A stretch of DNA of 49,641 nt from Bacteroidetes bacterium QS_3_64_15 (GCA_003022565.1 PXTN01000074.1:1-49641); one strand, 5' to 3'. Positions 27,030-34,965 are shown, counted from the first letter of the stretch. The notes: generated by a model not told the origin, from the letters alone. Program-made: numbers and translations.

Positions 27030-27068
27030 CCCCTCCGTTCGGCAAGGGCGAGCGGAGGGTTTTCTTTT
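27030..27068 (+). terminator. Rho-independent terminator of clpC
   Basis: CCCTCCG (27031-27037) pairs with CGGAGGG (27053-27059) across a 15-base loop, followed by ttttctttt. It is 23 bases after the clpC stop, on the plus strand, before the convergent COG2102 gene. Confidence 0.85.
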
Positions 27069-27092
27069 GGCCCGGGGTCTTTCGCGTCGCCA

Positions 27093-27794
27093 TTACTGTG
27101 GAGGCTCCTCCTCGTCGCCGGGCGCGAGCCGAACGGTGTGCATGCGTTCCCCCGGTTCTTCTGCTCTCGTCACGACTGGGACCTGCTGCCGGAATGAAGG
27201 CCCATCGGTCACGAAGGTGTGGAAGGCCCCGCGCTCGCCGCAGGAATCTACGTCGTCGGGCAGATCGTCGAGAAAGGCCTCGTTGTAGACCCGCCCGGCG
27301 AAGGAGGGATCGAGCTGGGTCGTGTCGACGGCCGTGACCACCGCACGGTAGCCGCGCTCCAGGAAGCGGCGCGCCAGCCACGTCGTGTCACGCTGCCAGA
27401 GGGGAAAAAGCGCGGTCGCCCCGAGGGACTTGATCGCCTGTTCCCGGTAGGCGCGCACATCGTCGAGGAAGAGGTCCCCCGCCACGACGGTCCTGAACCC
27501 GCCGTCGAGCAGCGGCGTGAGGGCCGCGTCGAGCCGAGCCTCATACACGTCATTCGGGGGCATGGCGGGCACCCGCATCACGTGCAGAGGGAGGCTCAGC
27601 GCACCGGCCTGTTGCCGAATGAGGGACAGGGGCGTGCCGTGCATGGTTACACGGTCCTCGCCCTCGACGACGGTCGTGAGGAGCGCCTCAATCCGCCGGG
27701 GTGACTGGCTGTGGAGCACGTCGAGGGCGAGGGCGGCATCTTTGCCCCCGCTCCACAGGAGGACGAAGCCGTCTGGGGAATCTGGGGTGGGCAT
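27093..27794 (-). CDS. Diphthine--ammonia ligase-like PP-loop ATPase (COG2102)
   Basis: 233 residues. The PP-loop ATP-binding motif is LLWSGGKDAALAL (residues about 12-24). It is followed by the family pattern TMHGTPLSLIRQQAGALSLPLHVMRVP, then VVAGDLFLDDVRAYREQ and FPLWQRDTTWLARRFLERGYRAVVTAVD. In archaea and eukaryotes this family amidates diphthine on EF-2; bacteria lack diphthamide, so the bacterial substrate is unknown. The ATG at 27794 (MPTPDSPDGFVLLW) is preferred to the ORF-track start 41 codons upstream. The gene is convergent with clpC. Confidence 0.88.
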   Translation of the reverse strand: MPTPDSPDGFVLLWSGGKDAALALDVLHSQSPRRIEALLTTVVEGEDRVTMHGTPLSLIRQQAGALSLPLHVMRVPAMPPNDVYEARLDAALTPLLDGGFRTVVAGDLFLDDVRAYREQAIKSLGATALFPLWQRDTTWLARRFLERGYRAVVTAVDTTQLDPSFAGRVYNEAFLDDLPDDVDSCGERGAFHTFVTDGPSFRQQVPVVTRAEEPGERMHTVRLAPGDEEEPPQ

Positions 27795-27966
27795 GGAAGA
27801 CTGATCGCTCGGAGCATATCGATGCTGCAGGTGGGGAGCCGTGGACCGCGCCGTTATCGGAGGGACAGCGGACCGCCAAGAGGCGTCGTATTCCGCAATC
27901 TTCCGCGCTGGGAGCAACGGCGAGGGCCGGAGGTCATGCTGCTTGCAGCACGAGTAGTCTCCGGGC

Positions 27967-28006
27967 TGCGCCCTGAGCGTAGCGAAGAAGTGCTTTCAGA
28001 ATGCGC
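27967..28006. repeat. Dispersed repeat GCGCCCTGAnCG...GAAGTGCTTTCAGAATGCGC, copy 1
   Basis: tgcgccctgagcgtagcgaagaagtgctttcagaatgcgc is a clear relative of the two tandem copies at 29752-29824. Its ends (GCGCCCTGA and TCAGAATGCGC) are imperfect inverted repeats. It is intergenic and non-coding. Confidence 0.7.
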
Positions 28007-28114
28007 TGGAAGCGACAGCGACCAAGCATTCCTGAGGGGTCCGCCGCCTCAGCGAAAGTTATCACGGGTCAAAACTCTTGGTGCCTACTGCGCCCCCGAG
28101 GCGCCCGTTCGGTA

Positions 28115-28144
28115 TTGACCGATTGTTCACCGCCGTTCTGTATC
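28115..28144 (+). promoter_or_regulatory. Possible sigma70-like promoter for ytxJ-tlpA
   Basis: TTGACC (28115-28120), an 18-base spacer and TGTATC (28139-28144), 63 bases before the ytxJ start. The -10 match is modest and this lineage may use a different consensus, so this is only a candidate. Confidence 0.25.
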
Positions 28145-28207
28145 ACGGTCCCGGTCTAGTAGTACGGACAGATTGGCGCTTTTCCCACCGAATGACCCGC
28201 CTACCCC

Positions 28208-28567
28208 ATGTCCGACGATTGCTTCCGCTCCTTGTCCAGCCACGCCGACTGGGCCGATGCTCGCTCGCGCTCCGAGGAGCAGCCGGTTCTTCTGTACAAA
28301 CATAGCTCGGCGTGCCCGGTAAGCGGCAACGCCGACACGGAGATGCAACAGCTGGCCGAGGAGGAGGATCTGCCCATTTACAAGCTCGTGGTGCAGGAGA
28401 GCCGAGCCCTATCCGATGAGATTGCCGACACGCTCGGCGTGCGCCACGAGACGCCCCAGGCGATTGTCCTGGATCAGCAGGAGCCCGCCTTCGATGCGTC
28501 TCACTTCGACGTCACGGCCGAGACGCTCCGTGAAGCGCTCCACTCCGCAACTGTGTCCGCCGAATAG
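28208..28567 (+). CDS. ytxJ: Bacillithiol system redox-active protein YtxJ-like (monothiol glutaredoxin-like)
   Basis: 119 acidic residues with thioredoxin-like fold character. The motif LLYKHSSACPVSGNADTEM (single active Cys36, CPVS) is the YtxJ/DUF2847 hallmark, followed by VVQESRALSDEIADTLGVRHETPQAIVL with the cis-Pro region (TPQ). The family is linked to removing bacillithiol from proteins, so the organism probably makes bacillithiol (inference). It is 11 bp upstream of the TlpA-like lipoprotein, on the same strand, probably one transcript. Confidence 0.87.
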   Translation: MSDDCFRSLSSHADWADARSRSEEQPVLLYKHSSACPVSGNADTEMQQLAEEEDLPIYKLVVQESRALSDEIADTLGVRHETPQAIVLDQQEPAFDASHFDVTAETLREALHSATVSAE

Positions 28568-28578
28568 CCCCCCAAGTC

Positions 28579-29157
28579 ATGCGCCCCCTGTTGACGGCCC
28601 TCAGCGCTCTTGGTTTGGTCTTTCTGCTCGTCGCCTGCGGGGGGGACGACCAGAGTTCGTCGGACACATCCTCGGCGTCCTCTGCCTCGTCCGGCCCCCT
28701 CCCCGGAAAAGTGCGGGACGTGGAGCCCGAGCCGGTGCCGGACCTCACGCTCGAAACGCTGGACGGTGCGTCGATCGATCTCGCCAAGCAGGACGGACGG
28801 GTGCTGCTTGTCAATTTTTGGGCCACCTGGTGCGCCCCCTGCCGTGAAGAAATTCCCGACCTCAAGGCGCTGCATTCCGACCTCAAGGAGGACGGCCTCA
28901 CCGTCATCGGAGTCGCGCTCGACCGTAAGGGTCGGGAGGTCGTCGATCCCTTCGTGGATCAGCACGAGATCAACTACCCCATCGTCGTAGACGCCGAGGG
29001 CACTGCGGAGGCCGAGTTCGGCCCCATCCCCGGCCTGCCTACCACGATCCTCGTGACACCCGACGGTCAGATCACGAAGCGCGTAGTCGGCATCTTCCCC
29101 ACCGACGAAATGAGGCCGACCCTCCAGGACATGCTCGATGCAAGCGGGCCGGCCTGA
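28579..29157 (+). CDS. TlpA/ResA-like thioredoxin-fold lipoprotein
   Basis: 192 residues. Lipobox FLLVACGGDD (Cys20) and a Ser/Asp-rich linker (to about 45) precede a thioredoxin fold with the redox pair WATWCAPCREE (Cys85, Cys88). IVVDAEGTAEAEFGPIPGLPTTILVTPDG contains the cis-Pro (GLPTT). It should act as an extracytoplasmic thiol-disulfide reductase, for example in cytochrome c maturation. It is 11 bp after ytxJ, so cytoplasmic and exported thiol functions are linked in one operon. Confidence 0.92.
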   Translation: MRPLLTALSALGLVFLLVACGGDDQSSSDTSSASSASSGPLPGKVRDVEPEPVPDLTLETLDGASIDLAKQDGRVLLVNFWATWCAPCREEIPDLKALHSDLKEDGLTVIGVALDRKGREVVDPFVDQHEINYPIVVDAEGTAEAEFGPIPGLPTTILVTPDGQITKRVVGIFPTDEMRPTLQDMLDASGPA

Positions 29158-29170
29158 CGGAGTGGGGGCG

Positions 29171-29593
29171 TTATTCGTCCTCGTCTTCCTCCTCTTTGTC
29201 TTCCTGCTCCCGGTCCATGAGGTAGTCCTCCAGGCTACCCACGACGACCCGGGTCTCTTCGTCGACCTCGACGTCCTCGACGTCGCCAGCCCGGATGAGC
29301 TTCTTGATCTTTTTCCGGTCGATTTGCTTGAGAATGCGACGCGCCTCCGTCCGACTCACAACGTCTTCCCGGTAGTCGGCCGCGAAATCCTCTAGAAAGC
29401 CCAGCGTCTCGTCGGAGACATCGATCATGCGGATCTCCTCGTTCGTGTCGGAGAGGGACCAGTAAAGATCCGCGTCGATCAGGTGGCGGTCGGTCCAGCG
29501 AACGAGAGTTTGCTTCGAAATTTGAAGGTGGTCTGAGAGCTCATCCAGCGGCATCGCCTTCGGCTGCCGGGAAGTGGTGGGTCGATCAGGCAC
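29171..29593 (-). CDS. Small acidic-tailed HTH (MerR/excisionase-like) DNA-binding protein
   Basis: 140 residues. A winged HTH-type segment (residues 14-40, MPLDELSDHLQISKQTLVRWTDRHLI) resembles MerR/Xis-like domains. A central charged region RTEARRILKQIDRKKIKKLIRAGDVEDVEVDEETRVVVGSLEDYLM is followed by a strongly acidic tail (EQEDKEEEDEDE). No effector domain is recognised. It lies tail-to-tail with the TlpA gene (13 bp apart) and head-to-head with the 29973 gene across a repeat-bearing gap. Target is unknown. Confidence 0.7.
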   Translation of the reverse strand: MPDRPTTSRQPKAMPLDELSDHLQISKQTLVRWTDRHLIDADLYWSLSDTNEEIRMIDVSDETLGFLEDFAADYREDVVSRTEARRILKQIDRKKIKKLIRAGDVEDVEVDEETRVVVGSLEDYLMDREQEDKEEEDEDE

Positions 29594-29972
29594 AATACGA
29601 ATCCAGTAGCATTGGAAATATAGTTAGCTGCTTTTGGACGTAGAATGTCCATTTTTGTTCCTCTTCTTGTATGCACGGTCACGGCAATCGCATCTTCGCG
29701 ACGGCGGCCTGTTCTCATCGTTCTACGGGGTCAGAAATTCGGTGCCCCCACGCGCCCTGACCGGAGGGAAAGAGGTGCTTTCAGAGTGCGCCCTGACCGC
29801 AGGGAGGAAGTGCTTTCAGAGTGCTCCCGCGCCCCCATTTGCCTGTCATTCCTGGCGTTCTCCTGCGATCAGAGGCACCTGTGCCTCCTTTGCTCACCCG
29901 AGCTCTTAATATACGATCGCCCTGCACACACGGTGCATCACATATTTTTCCTCCACTTCGCACACGCGTCCG
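29594..29972. other. Divergent repeat-bearing gap upstream of the 29973 gene
   Basis: 379 bp without a supportable gene. It contains two tandem copies of the dispersed ~36-bp repeat (29752-29824). The part nearest the HTH gene is locally AT-richer (aatatagttagctgcttttggacgtagaatgtcc, about 29618-29650), a likely place for that gene's promoter. Confidence 0.6.
29752..29824. repeat. Tandem pair of the ~36-bp dispersed repeat
   Basis: gcgccctgaccggagggaaagaggtgctttcagagt (from 29752) is followed directly by gcgccctgaccgcagggaggaagtgctttcagagtgc (from 29788), period 36, about 90 percent identical. Each unit holds an internal CCCTGACCG(C/G)AGGG palindrome. They relate to copy 1 at 27967. Confidence 0.85.
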
Positions 29973-30629
29973 ATGCCTTCGCCCTACTCCAAGGAGGACT
30001 GGAAAGCCCGCATTGAGCCGCACCTCTCAACTTCGCTCCGCGCCGTGAGTGACGACATCACGCGCACGGACGTGATACAGGAGTGGCTGCACAACGCCTC
30101 CATGGAGGCGGCCGAGGGCCTGGGCCAGGTTTCAGGGATGCAGGCCAACATGCAGGGCTACATGCGAATGATGAACGCGCTCGAGAACCGCTTTCCCGAA
30201 CTCCTCGCCGCGGTGGAGGACCTCACCGGCGGATGCGGACACGTGGATCTGCACTGGCGGCCAACAAACCCAAACTTTAGCCGGGTGGAGGTGGCCTTCA
30301 ACCGGGACTTCTCGGTGGACCTGTTCGTGCGGCTGGAGGGACTCACGACGAAAGCCACCCGATCTGCGATCGACACCGTGGCGGAGACGCTGCCCGACGG
30401 GTCTCCCTTCCCCAATCGTCCGAACACGGCCACTGGCCTGGTGGGCTACGACGGCTCGTGCCTGGGGGTGCGGGTGCGCGAGCACCTCGCCGACGATGGA
30501 CAGGGCCGGTACCGCACCGTGACGCTCCTGCCGGAGGACGAGGACGACGTCAATCTCCGCTCCCTGCAGGACGCCGCGCGCCGCCTCTGTCAGGTCTTGG
30601 CCCCGGCCGATTCGTCGTCGGGGGGCTGA
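29973..30629 (+). CDS. Hypothetical acidic protein
   Basis: 218 residues, soluble and acidic, no signal peptide or membrane helix. The first about 90 residues are helical (IEPHLSTSLRAVSDDITRTDVIQEWLHNASMEAAEGLGQ; MQANMQGYMRMMNALENRFPELLAAVEDL). The rest looks mixed alpha/beta (HVDLHWRPTNPNFSRVEVAFNRDFSVDLFVRLEGL). I do not recognise the family. Its 3' end overlaps the end of the opposite gene by 40 bases. Base composition and codon use resemble the neighbours, which supports a real gene. Confidence 0.7.
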   Translation: MPSPYSKEDWKARIEPHLSTSLRAVSDDITRTDVIQEWLHNASMEAAEGLGQVSGMQANMQGYMRMMNALENRFPELLAAVEDLTGGCGHVDLHWRPTNPNFSRVEVAFNRDFSVDLFVRLEGLTTKATRSAIDTVAETLPDGSPFPNRPNTATGLVGYDGSCLGVRVREHLADDGQGRYRTVTLLPEDEDDVNLRSLQDAARRLCQVLAPADSSSGG

Positions 30630-31072
30630 TCGTCCGGGGCGCCCGACGCGGCCGGCAGGGCGGCGACCTCGTCGACGCCGCGGATGGCCCACCCCTCCTC
30701 CCCATCGTCGGCGGCAAACCAGAGGCGAGCCCCCGGCTGTAGGAACTCGCTCAGAAACTGGACGAACCGTTTGGGGGCGACGTTGGCCGGCACTTCGTCG
30801 CTCGCTAGTTCGAGCACGTCGTCGCGAAGGCGAAAGTAGCCGAGGGCGAAGGGAAGTGGGCCCTCGGTCTCCGTGCTCAGTTCGTCTCGGTACACCTGAC
30901 TTGCCTCCCGAAGCGACTGGATGAGCTCGACGGTGAGCCATTGTTTTTCGCGTCCCGCGATGAGGCGGTGGTGGCGCCGCTCGAACATCTTGAGCACCAG
31001 ATTCTCGAGCGTGTCGCGCCGCTCGGGGCGGACGGTCGTGTTCTCGACGCGACAGCGATAGCGGTCGGGCAT
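30590..31072 (-). CDS. Hypothetical protein, convergent overlap with the 29973 gene
   Basis: 160 residues. MPDRYRCRVENTTVRPERRDTLENLVLKMFERRHHRLIAGREKQWLTVELIQSLREASQVY is helical and basic. The second half is acidic and ends in a Pro/Asp tail (PDDQPPDDESAGAKT). No known domain is recognised. The start MPDRYRCRV (31072) is chosen over the track start eight codons upstream. It overlaps the convergent 29973 gene by 40 nt, mostly in the poorly structured tails of both. Confidence 0.65.
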   Translation of the reverse strand: MPDRYRCRVENTTVRPERRDTLENLVLKMFERRHHRLIAGREKQWLTVELIQSLREASQVYRDELSTETEGPLPFALGYFRLRDDVLELASDEVPANVAPKRFVQFLSEFLQPGARLWFAADDGEEGWAIRGVDEVAALPAASGAPDDQPPDDESAGAKT

Positions 31073-31189
31073 GGGGACCTCGCAACAGGTTCGCAATCAC
31101 CGGTTTCCCCCGGCTCTACAGCTCCGGTGCGCCGTACAGAAGGGGGGGCCGATGCGTTCCTGCCCTCCCTCCATCTACGTTCCCATTCA

Positions 31190-32248
31190 ATGGACACAGT
31201 CACGCAAATTACACTGGGCGCCGCCGTCGGCGAGGCGATCGCCGGACGCGAGGCGGGAGGCAAGGCCCCGCTCTGGGGCGCCTTCTTCGGCTTGCTGCCA
31301 GACCTGGACGTGCTGGCCAACCCCTTCCTGACGGAGGTGCAGGCCCTTACCCTGCACCGAAGCGTCACGCACTCGCTGCTCTTCACAGCCCTGGTCACCC
31401 TGGGGGCTGCCGCGGGCCTTCGGCGCCTCCATCGCGGGTCGTCGGTCTCGGCGGGGCGGTGGGGCGCGCTGGTATTCGCGGCGCTCCTCACCCACGTGGG
31501 GCTCGACTGCCTCACGACGTACGGCACACAGGTCTTCTGGCCGTTCAGCGACTATCCTGTCATTTACGGGACCATCTTCATCATCGACCCCCTGTACACG
31601 ATTCCCCTGGCGACGGGGCTGCTGGTGTCACTCCGGTGGACCCCCACCGCACGGAGGCGACGGTGGGCCAACTACGCGGGCCTCGCGCTGAGCTCGGCGT
31701 ACCTGCTCTGGACGGTCGTCAACAAGCAGCATGTGAGCCAGGTGTTTGCCGGCGCGCTTAACAGGACCGCGCCCAAATACGAGCGCGTGTTCACGGCCCC
31801 CACTCCCTTCAACAACCTGCTCTGGCAGGGCATCGCCGAGGCCGACGACGGCTATTACATCGGCTTCTATTCGCTGCTGGACGACGATCAGTCGATTGAT
31901 TTCCGACACGTGCCGAAGCGCCACGACCTGCTGGGCGACGCTCGAGAGAATCCCGTCGTCCAGCGGTTGCGTCACTTCTCGCGGGGCTATTACATCGTCC
32001 GCCGCACGCCCGACGGAGGCCTTCGGATCCATGATCTCCGCTTCGGCCGCAACGATCTGGGGCTGACCTCCAACGGCCAGTACCTATTCACGTACCGCCT
32101 GCAGGAGGGGCCGGACGGGCGCATCGTGGGCATGCGGCGCAAGGAGCCGCCCCTTCGAGTCACGCGCCCGCTCCTTCGCAAATTCGTGGCCCGGATCCAG
32201 GGCCAAACGGAGGGTGTGCCGCCCACTCCAGATGCAAATTCCGAGTAA
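31190..32248 (+). CDS. YdjM/DUF457-type membrane metal-dependent hydrolase
   Basis: 352 residues. MDTVTQITLGAAVGEAIAG...WGAFFGLLPDLDVL...LHRSVTHSLLFTALVT...LTHVGLDCLTTYGTQVFWPFS is the DUF457/YdjM pattern, with conserved His and Asp residues in a membrane-embedded fold (helices to about residue 190). The C-terminal about 150 residues are soluble and lie outside the helical core (YERVFTAPTPFNNLLWQGIAEADDGYYIGFYSLLDDDQSIDF). The family is annotated as metal-dependent hydrolases without a known substrate. The ATG at 31190 replaces the track start 83 codons upstream. Confidence 0.87.
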   Translation: MDTVTQITLGAAVGEAIAGREAGGKAPLWGAFFGLLPDLDVLANPFLTEVQALTLHRSVTHSLLFTALVTLGAAAGLRRLHRGSSVSAGRWGALVFAALLTHVGLDCLTTYGTQVFWPFSDYPVIYGTIFIIDPLYTIPLATGLLVSLRWTPTARRRRWANYAGLALSSAYLLWTVVNKQHVSQVFAGALNRTAPKYERVFTAPTPFNNLLWQGIAEADDGYYIGFYSLLDDDQSIDFRHVPKRHDLLGDARENPVVQRLRHFSRGYYIVRRTPDGGLRIHDLRFGRNDLGLTSNGQYLFTYRLQEGPDGRIVGMRRKEPPLRVTRPLLRKFVARIQGQTEGVPPTPDANSE

Positions 32249-32360
32249 CTGGACCGTTTCCTTGTTGCGTGAGGCGGTCCAAAATTGATACTTCCCCTTC
32301 CGCCTCAGTACCTTCAGGGCAGTTTCGAGTTTACCCTCCGCCGCACCTGCCTTCCAGCCT

Positions 32361-33206
32361 ATGAATGATTTCCGCGCTCAAGACTATTTGAACGCCGAGA
32401 CGATCCAGCTGCTCGGCTTGTATGTCCTCAGCATCGTTGCATTCATTCTCATCCTCATCGCGGGGTGGTACGCGGCCAGCTGGGCCCGCAACGCGATCCG
32501 CGGTCAGCTCGATCGGCCAACGATCGACAGCACCCTGACAAAGTTTGCGGGCAACTTTGCGTTCTATGCCATCCTTCTCCTGGCCATTTTTGCTGGCCTA
32601 GAGACGGTGGGTGTCGAAACCGCCAGCTTCGTCGCGGTGCTCGCCGCCGCGGGATTCGCGGTGGGGCTCGCCCTGCAGGGCACACTCGCCAACTTCGCGG
32701 CCGGCATTATGCTGCTCATTTTCCGGCCCTTCAAGATCGGCGACTACGTCGAGATCGCCGATGAGAAAGGCTTTGTGCGGGACATCTCCCTCCTTTTTAC
32801 CCGCATCACGACGCGCGGGAACCGTCTCATTATCGTTCCGAACGACGATATCTTCGGGTCCACCATCGAAAACATCTTCGCCAAAGACCCCATCCGCGTC
32901 GACTGTGACGTGGGCACCGATTACCCGGCGGATATCGACGCCACCCGCGAGGTGCTTTTGGAGGCCGCCCGAAGTGTGGAGGACCGCGTCGAGGACAGGG
33001 GCGTGCAGGCCGCCCTCAAAGGCCTGGGCGACTCGTCGATCGCCTGGCAGGTGCGCGTCTGGGCTACGCCCGACGATTACTTCCGCCTCCGCCAGGAGCT
33101 AGCCCGGCAGGTCAAATACAAGCTGGACGAAGCCGAGATTGGCATTCCCTACCCGCAGATGGACGTGCATCTCGACGAACTGAACGGCGAGCCCGAGGCG
33201 GAGTAG
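32361..33206 (+). CDS. mscS: MscS-family mechanosensitive channel
   Basis: 281 residues, the length of classical MscS. Three N-terminal membrane helices are followed by the pore helix VAVLAAAGFAVGLALQGTLANFAAGIMLLIFRPFKIGDYVEI, with the Gly/Ala spacing of TM3. A beta-domain (GFVRDISLLFTRITTRGNRLIIVPNDDIFGSTIENI) and an alpha/beta C-terminal part complete the fold. It should open on hypo-osmotic shock to release solutes, important for a halophile meeting fresh water. It is monocistronic by spacing (112 bp before, 119 bp after). Confidence 0.94.
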   Translation: MNDFRAQDYLNAETIQLLGLYVLSIVAFILILIAGWYAASWARNAIRGQLDRPTIDSTLTKFAGNFAFYAILLLAIFAGLETVGVETASFVAVLAAAGFAVGLALQGTLANFAAGIMLLIFRPFKIGDYVEIADEKGFVRDISLLFTRITTRGNRLIIVPNDDIFGSTIENIFAKDPIRVDCDVGTDYPADIDATREVLLEAARSVEDRVEDRGVQAALKGLGDSSIAWQVRVWATPDDYFRLRQELARQVKYKLDEAEIGIPYPQMDVHLDELNGEPEAE

Positions 33207-33325
33207 TCCCCGTCGCGTGTGTCCTTTCCGGAAAGTGCCCGCCCTGGAGGAACGTGCAACGGGTCGTACGCTAGGAGTGGCTGAACCTGCTCACCATCCT
33301 CTTTCAACAGACGGATTCCAACGAT

Positions 33326-33751
33326 ATGCCTACACGCTCTGCGGACGCTACCTGGACGGACAACCTCTCCGATGGCAACGGCACCATGACGCTCGAAAGC
33401 GGCGCCTACGAGGGCGCCTACTCGTTCCGCTCCCGCTTCGAAGACGGCGCCGGTTCGAACCCGGAAGAGCTGATTGCCGCGGCCCACGCCGGCTGCTACT
33501 CCATGGCCCTCTCCAACGTGTTGGACGAGGCGGGATACGATCCCGAAGCGGTCAACACCACCGCGGACGTGACGCTCCGCATGGTCGACGAGGAGCCCAC
33601 GATTACAGGCATTCACCTGAACACGGAGGCGACCGTTCCCGACATCGACGACGACACGTTTCAGGAGCACGCCGAGGCGGCCAAGGAGGGCTGTCCAGTG
33701 TCGAAGGCGCTCACGGGAACCGAGATCACCCTCGACGCGAGCCTCGCCTAA
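33326..33751 (+). CDS. osmC: OsmC-family peroxiredoxin
   Basis: 141 residues. The redox cysteines are Cys57 (HAGCYSMAL) and Cys123 (EGCPVSKAL), the defining OsmC pair; GSNPEELIAAAHAGC is the family's helix signature. OsmC reduces organic hydroperoxides and is osmotically or oxidatively induced in other bacteria. The start MPTRSADATWTDNL follows the family N-terminus. It lies downstream of mscS on the same strand, two stress genes side by side. Confidence 0.93.
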   Translation: MPTRSADATWTDNLSDGNGTMTLESGAYEGAYSFRSRFEDGAGSNPEELIAAAHAGCYSMALSNVLDEAGYDPEAVNTTADVTLRMVDEEPTITGIHLNTEATVPDIDDDTFQEHAEAAKEGCPVSKALTGTEITLDASLA

Positions 33752-33775
33752 CCGAGCCTCCTCCCAGACCTAGCC

Positions 33776-33930
33776 CAGTGTTCTCGCAAGAGGCGTAGCG
33801 AGGCACAAGAGGCGGTTCACAATGCCATGTCCGCACCGCAGGCGATGCCACGCATCGTCGAGGAATAAACGTGAGCAGATTGAGCCGCCGCTGACGCCGC
33901 AGTAGCGTCCCATGAGAAATCCGGGGTAGC
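33776..33930. other. Possible decayed mobile-element remnant
   Basis: Between osmC and the quinone reductase there is a stretch beginning gttctcgcaagaggcgtagcgaggcacaag and ending cccatgagaaatccggggtagcc. The last string resembles outer ends of some insertion sequences, but no transposase frame is present. This is pattern memory, not an alignment, so it is weak. Confidence 0.2.
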
Positions 33931-33937
33931 CGATCAG

Positions 33938-33967
33938 GCCCTGGATCCTCGCGTGAGGATCCGGGGC
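33938..33967 (-). terminator. Strong hairpin without T-run after the quinone reductase gene
   Basis: GCCCTGGATCCTC (33938-33950), loop GCGT, GAGGATCCGGGGC (33955-33967): a 13-bp stem with one G-T pair, 14 bases downstream of the stop of the minus-strand quinone reductase. It lacks a T tract in either direction, so it may be a 3' stabilising or Rho-assisted structure. Confidence 0.35.
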
Positions 33968-33981
33968 GTTGGTCTGTGGAC

Positions 33982-34965
33982 CTACGAAACGACCTGTAGG
34001 ACGATCTTGCCAGCATTCTCGTTGTTCTCCATGCGGCGGTGGGCGTCGGCCACCTCGGTCCAGTCGTAGGTCGAATCAATGACAGGGCGGATCCGCCCAT
34101 CCACAAATTCCGGCAGCACGTTGCTCGCGAACTCCTGCGTGAGCTGGATTTTGTAATCGAGGCTGCGGTTGCGAAGGGTGGTGGCGAGCAGGTGGGCGCG
34201 CTTGGCCATCAGGCCGCGCAGGCTCACCTTCTCGACCGTGCTTCCGCCCAGGGTGGCGAGCAGAACGATTCGCCCGTCCATAGCCAGGGACGCCACGTTC
34301 TTGTGAAAGTAGGGGGCGCCGATGAAGTCGAGGACGATGTAGACCCCCTCCCCGTTCGTCTGATCCTCGACCTGGGCAGCAAAATCTTCCGACTCGTAGT
34401 CGATGGTCGCCTCCGCCCCGAGGTCGCGGCACACCTTATGTTTTGGGGCCGAGGCGGTGATGTACGGGTGGGCGCCCGCCTCTTTGGCGAGCTGGATGGC
34501 CGCGGTGCCCACGCCACTGGCCCCGGCGTGGACGAGCACCTCGTGGCCGCTCTGCATCCCACCCAGCCAGTGCAGGGCCTGATAGGCCGTCAGGAAGACC
34601 TCCGGAATCGCCGCAGCCTCTTGCATCGAGAGGCCCGGCGGCACGGCCATAAGCAGGTCCTCGTGAACGACGACCTGCTCGGCGTAGCCGCCCCCCGCAA
34701 GCAGCGAACATACGCGGTCTCCCTCGTGCCAGTCGACGACCCGGTCGCCGGCCTCTTCCACCACGCCGGCCATTTCGAGCCCGAGGATGGGCGAGGCGCC
34801 GTCGGGCGGCGGGTAGTGCCCGCGGCGCTGGAACGTGTCGGCGCGGTTGAGGGCAGTGGCGTGTACCCGCACCCGCACCTCGTTGGGGCCGGGCGACGGG
34901 GTGGGCACCTCCCCAATCGTCATGTGCTCGGGATCGCCGGGTTCAGGGACGCGAACGGCGCGCAC
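33982..34965 (-). CDS. NAD(P)H:quinone oxidoreductase, zinc-independent MDR family
   Basis: 327 residues. MRAVRVPEPGDPEHMTIGEVPTPSPGPNEVRVRVHATALNRADTFQRRGHYPPP is the classical QOR opening, read from a GTG at 34965. The nucleotide-binding motif is VLVHAGASGVGTAAIQLAKEAGAH, and no structural zinc cysteines are present. C-terminal LQEFASNVLPEFVDGRIRPVIDSTYDWTEVADAHRRMENNENAGKIVL is typical (seen here as TQEFASNVLPEFVDGRIRPV). It reduces quinones or other enones with NADPH. The track start 22 codons upstream would run into the flank of the palindromic element. Confidence 0.9.
   Translation of the reverse strand: MRAVRVPEPGDPEHMTIGEVPTPSPGPNEVRVRVHATALNRADTFQRRGHYPPPDGASPILGLEMAGVVEEAGDRVVDWHEGDRVCSLLAGGGYAEQVVVHEDLLMAVPPGLSMQEAAAIPEVFLTAYQALHWLGGMQSGHEVLVHAGASGVGTAAIQLAKEAGAHPYITASAPKHKVCRDLGAEATIDYESEDFAAQVEDQTNGEGVYIVLDFIGAPYFHKNVASLAMDGRIVLLATLGGSTVEKVSLRGLMAKRAHLLATTLRNRSLDYKIQLTQEFASNVLPEFVDGRIRPVIDSTYDWTEVADAHRRMENNENAGKIVLQVVS

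Larger units (their letters stand above)
27795..28207. other. Divergent gap upstream of ytxJ
   Basis: 413 bp with no gene. It holds a copy of the GCGCCCTGA...TGCTTTCAGA repeat (27967-28006) and, further on, a possible plus-strand promoter for ytxJ. Promoters for the minus-strand COG2102 gene should also be here, but I see no clear one. Confidence 0.6.
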
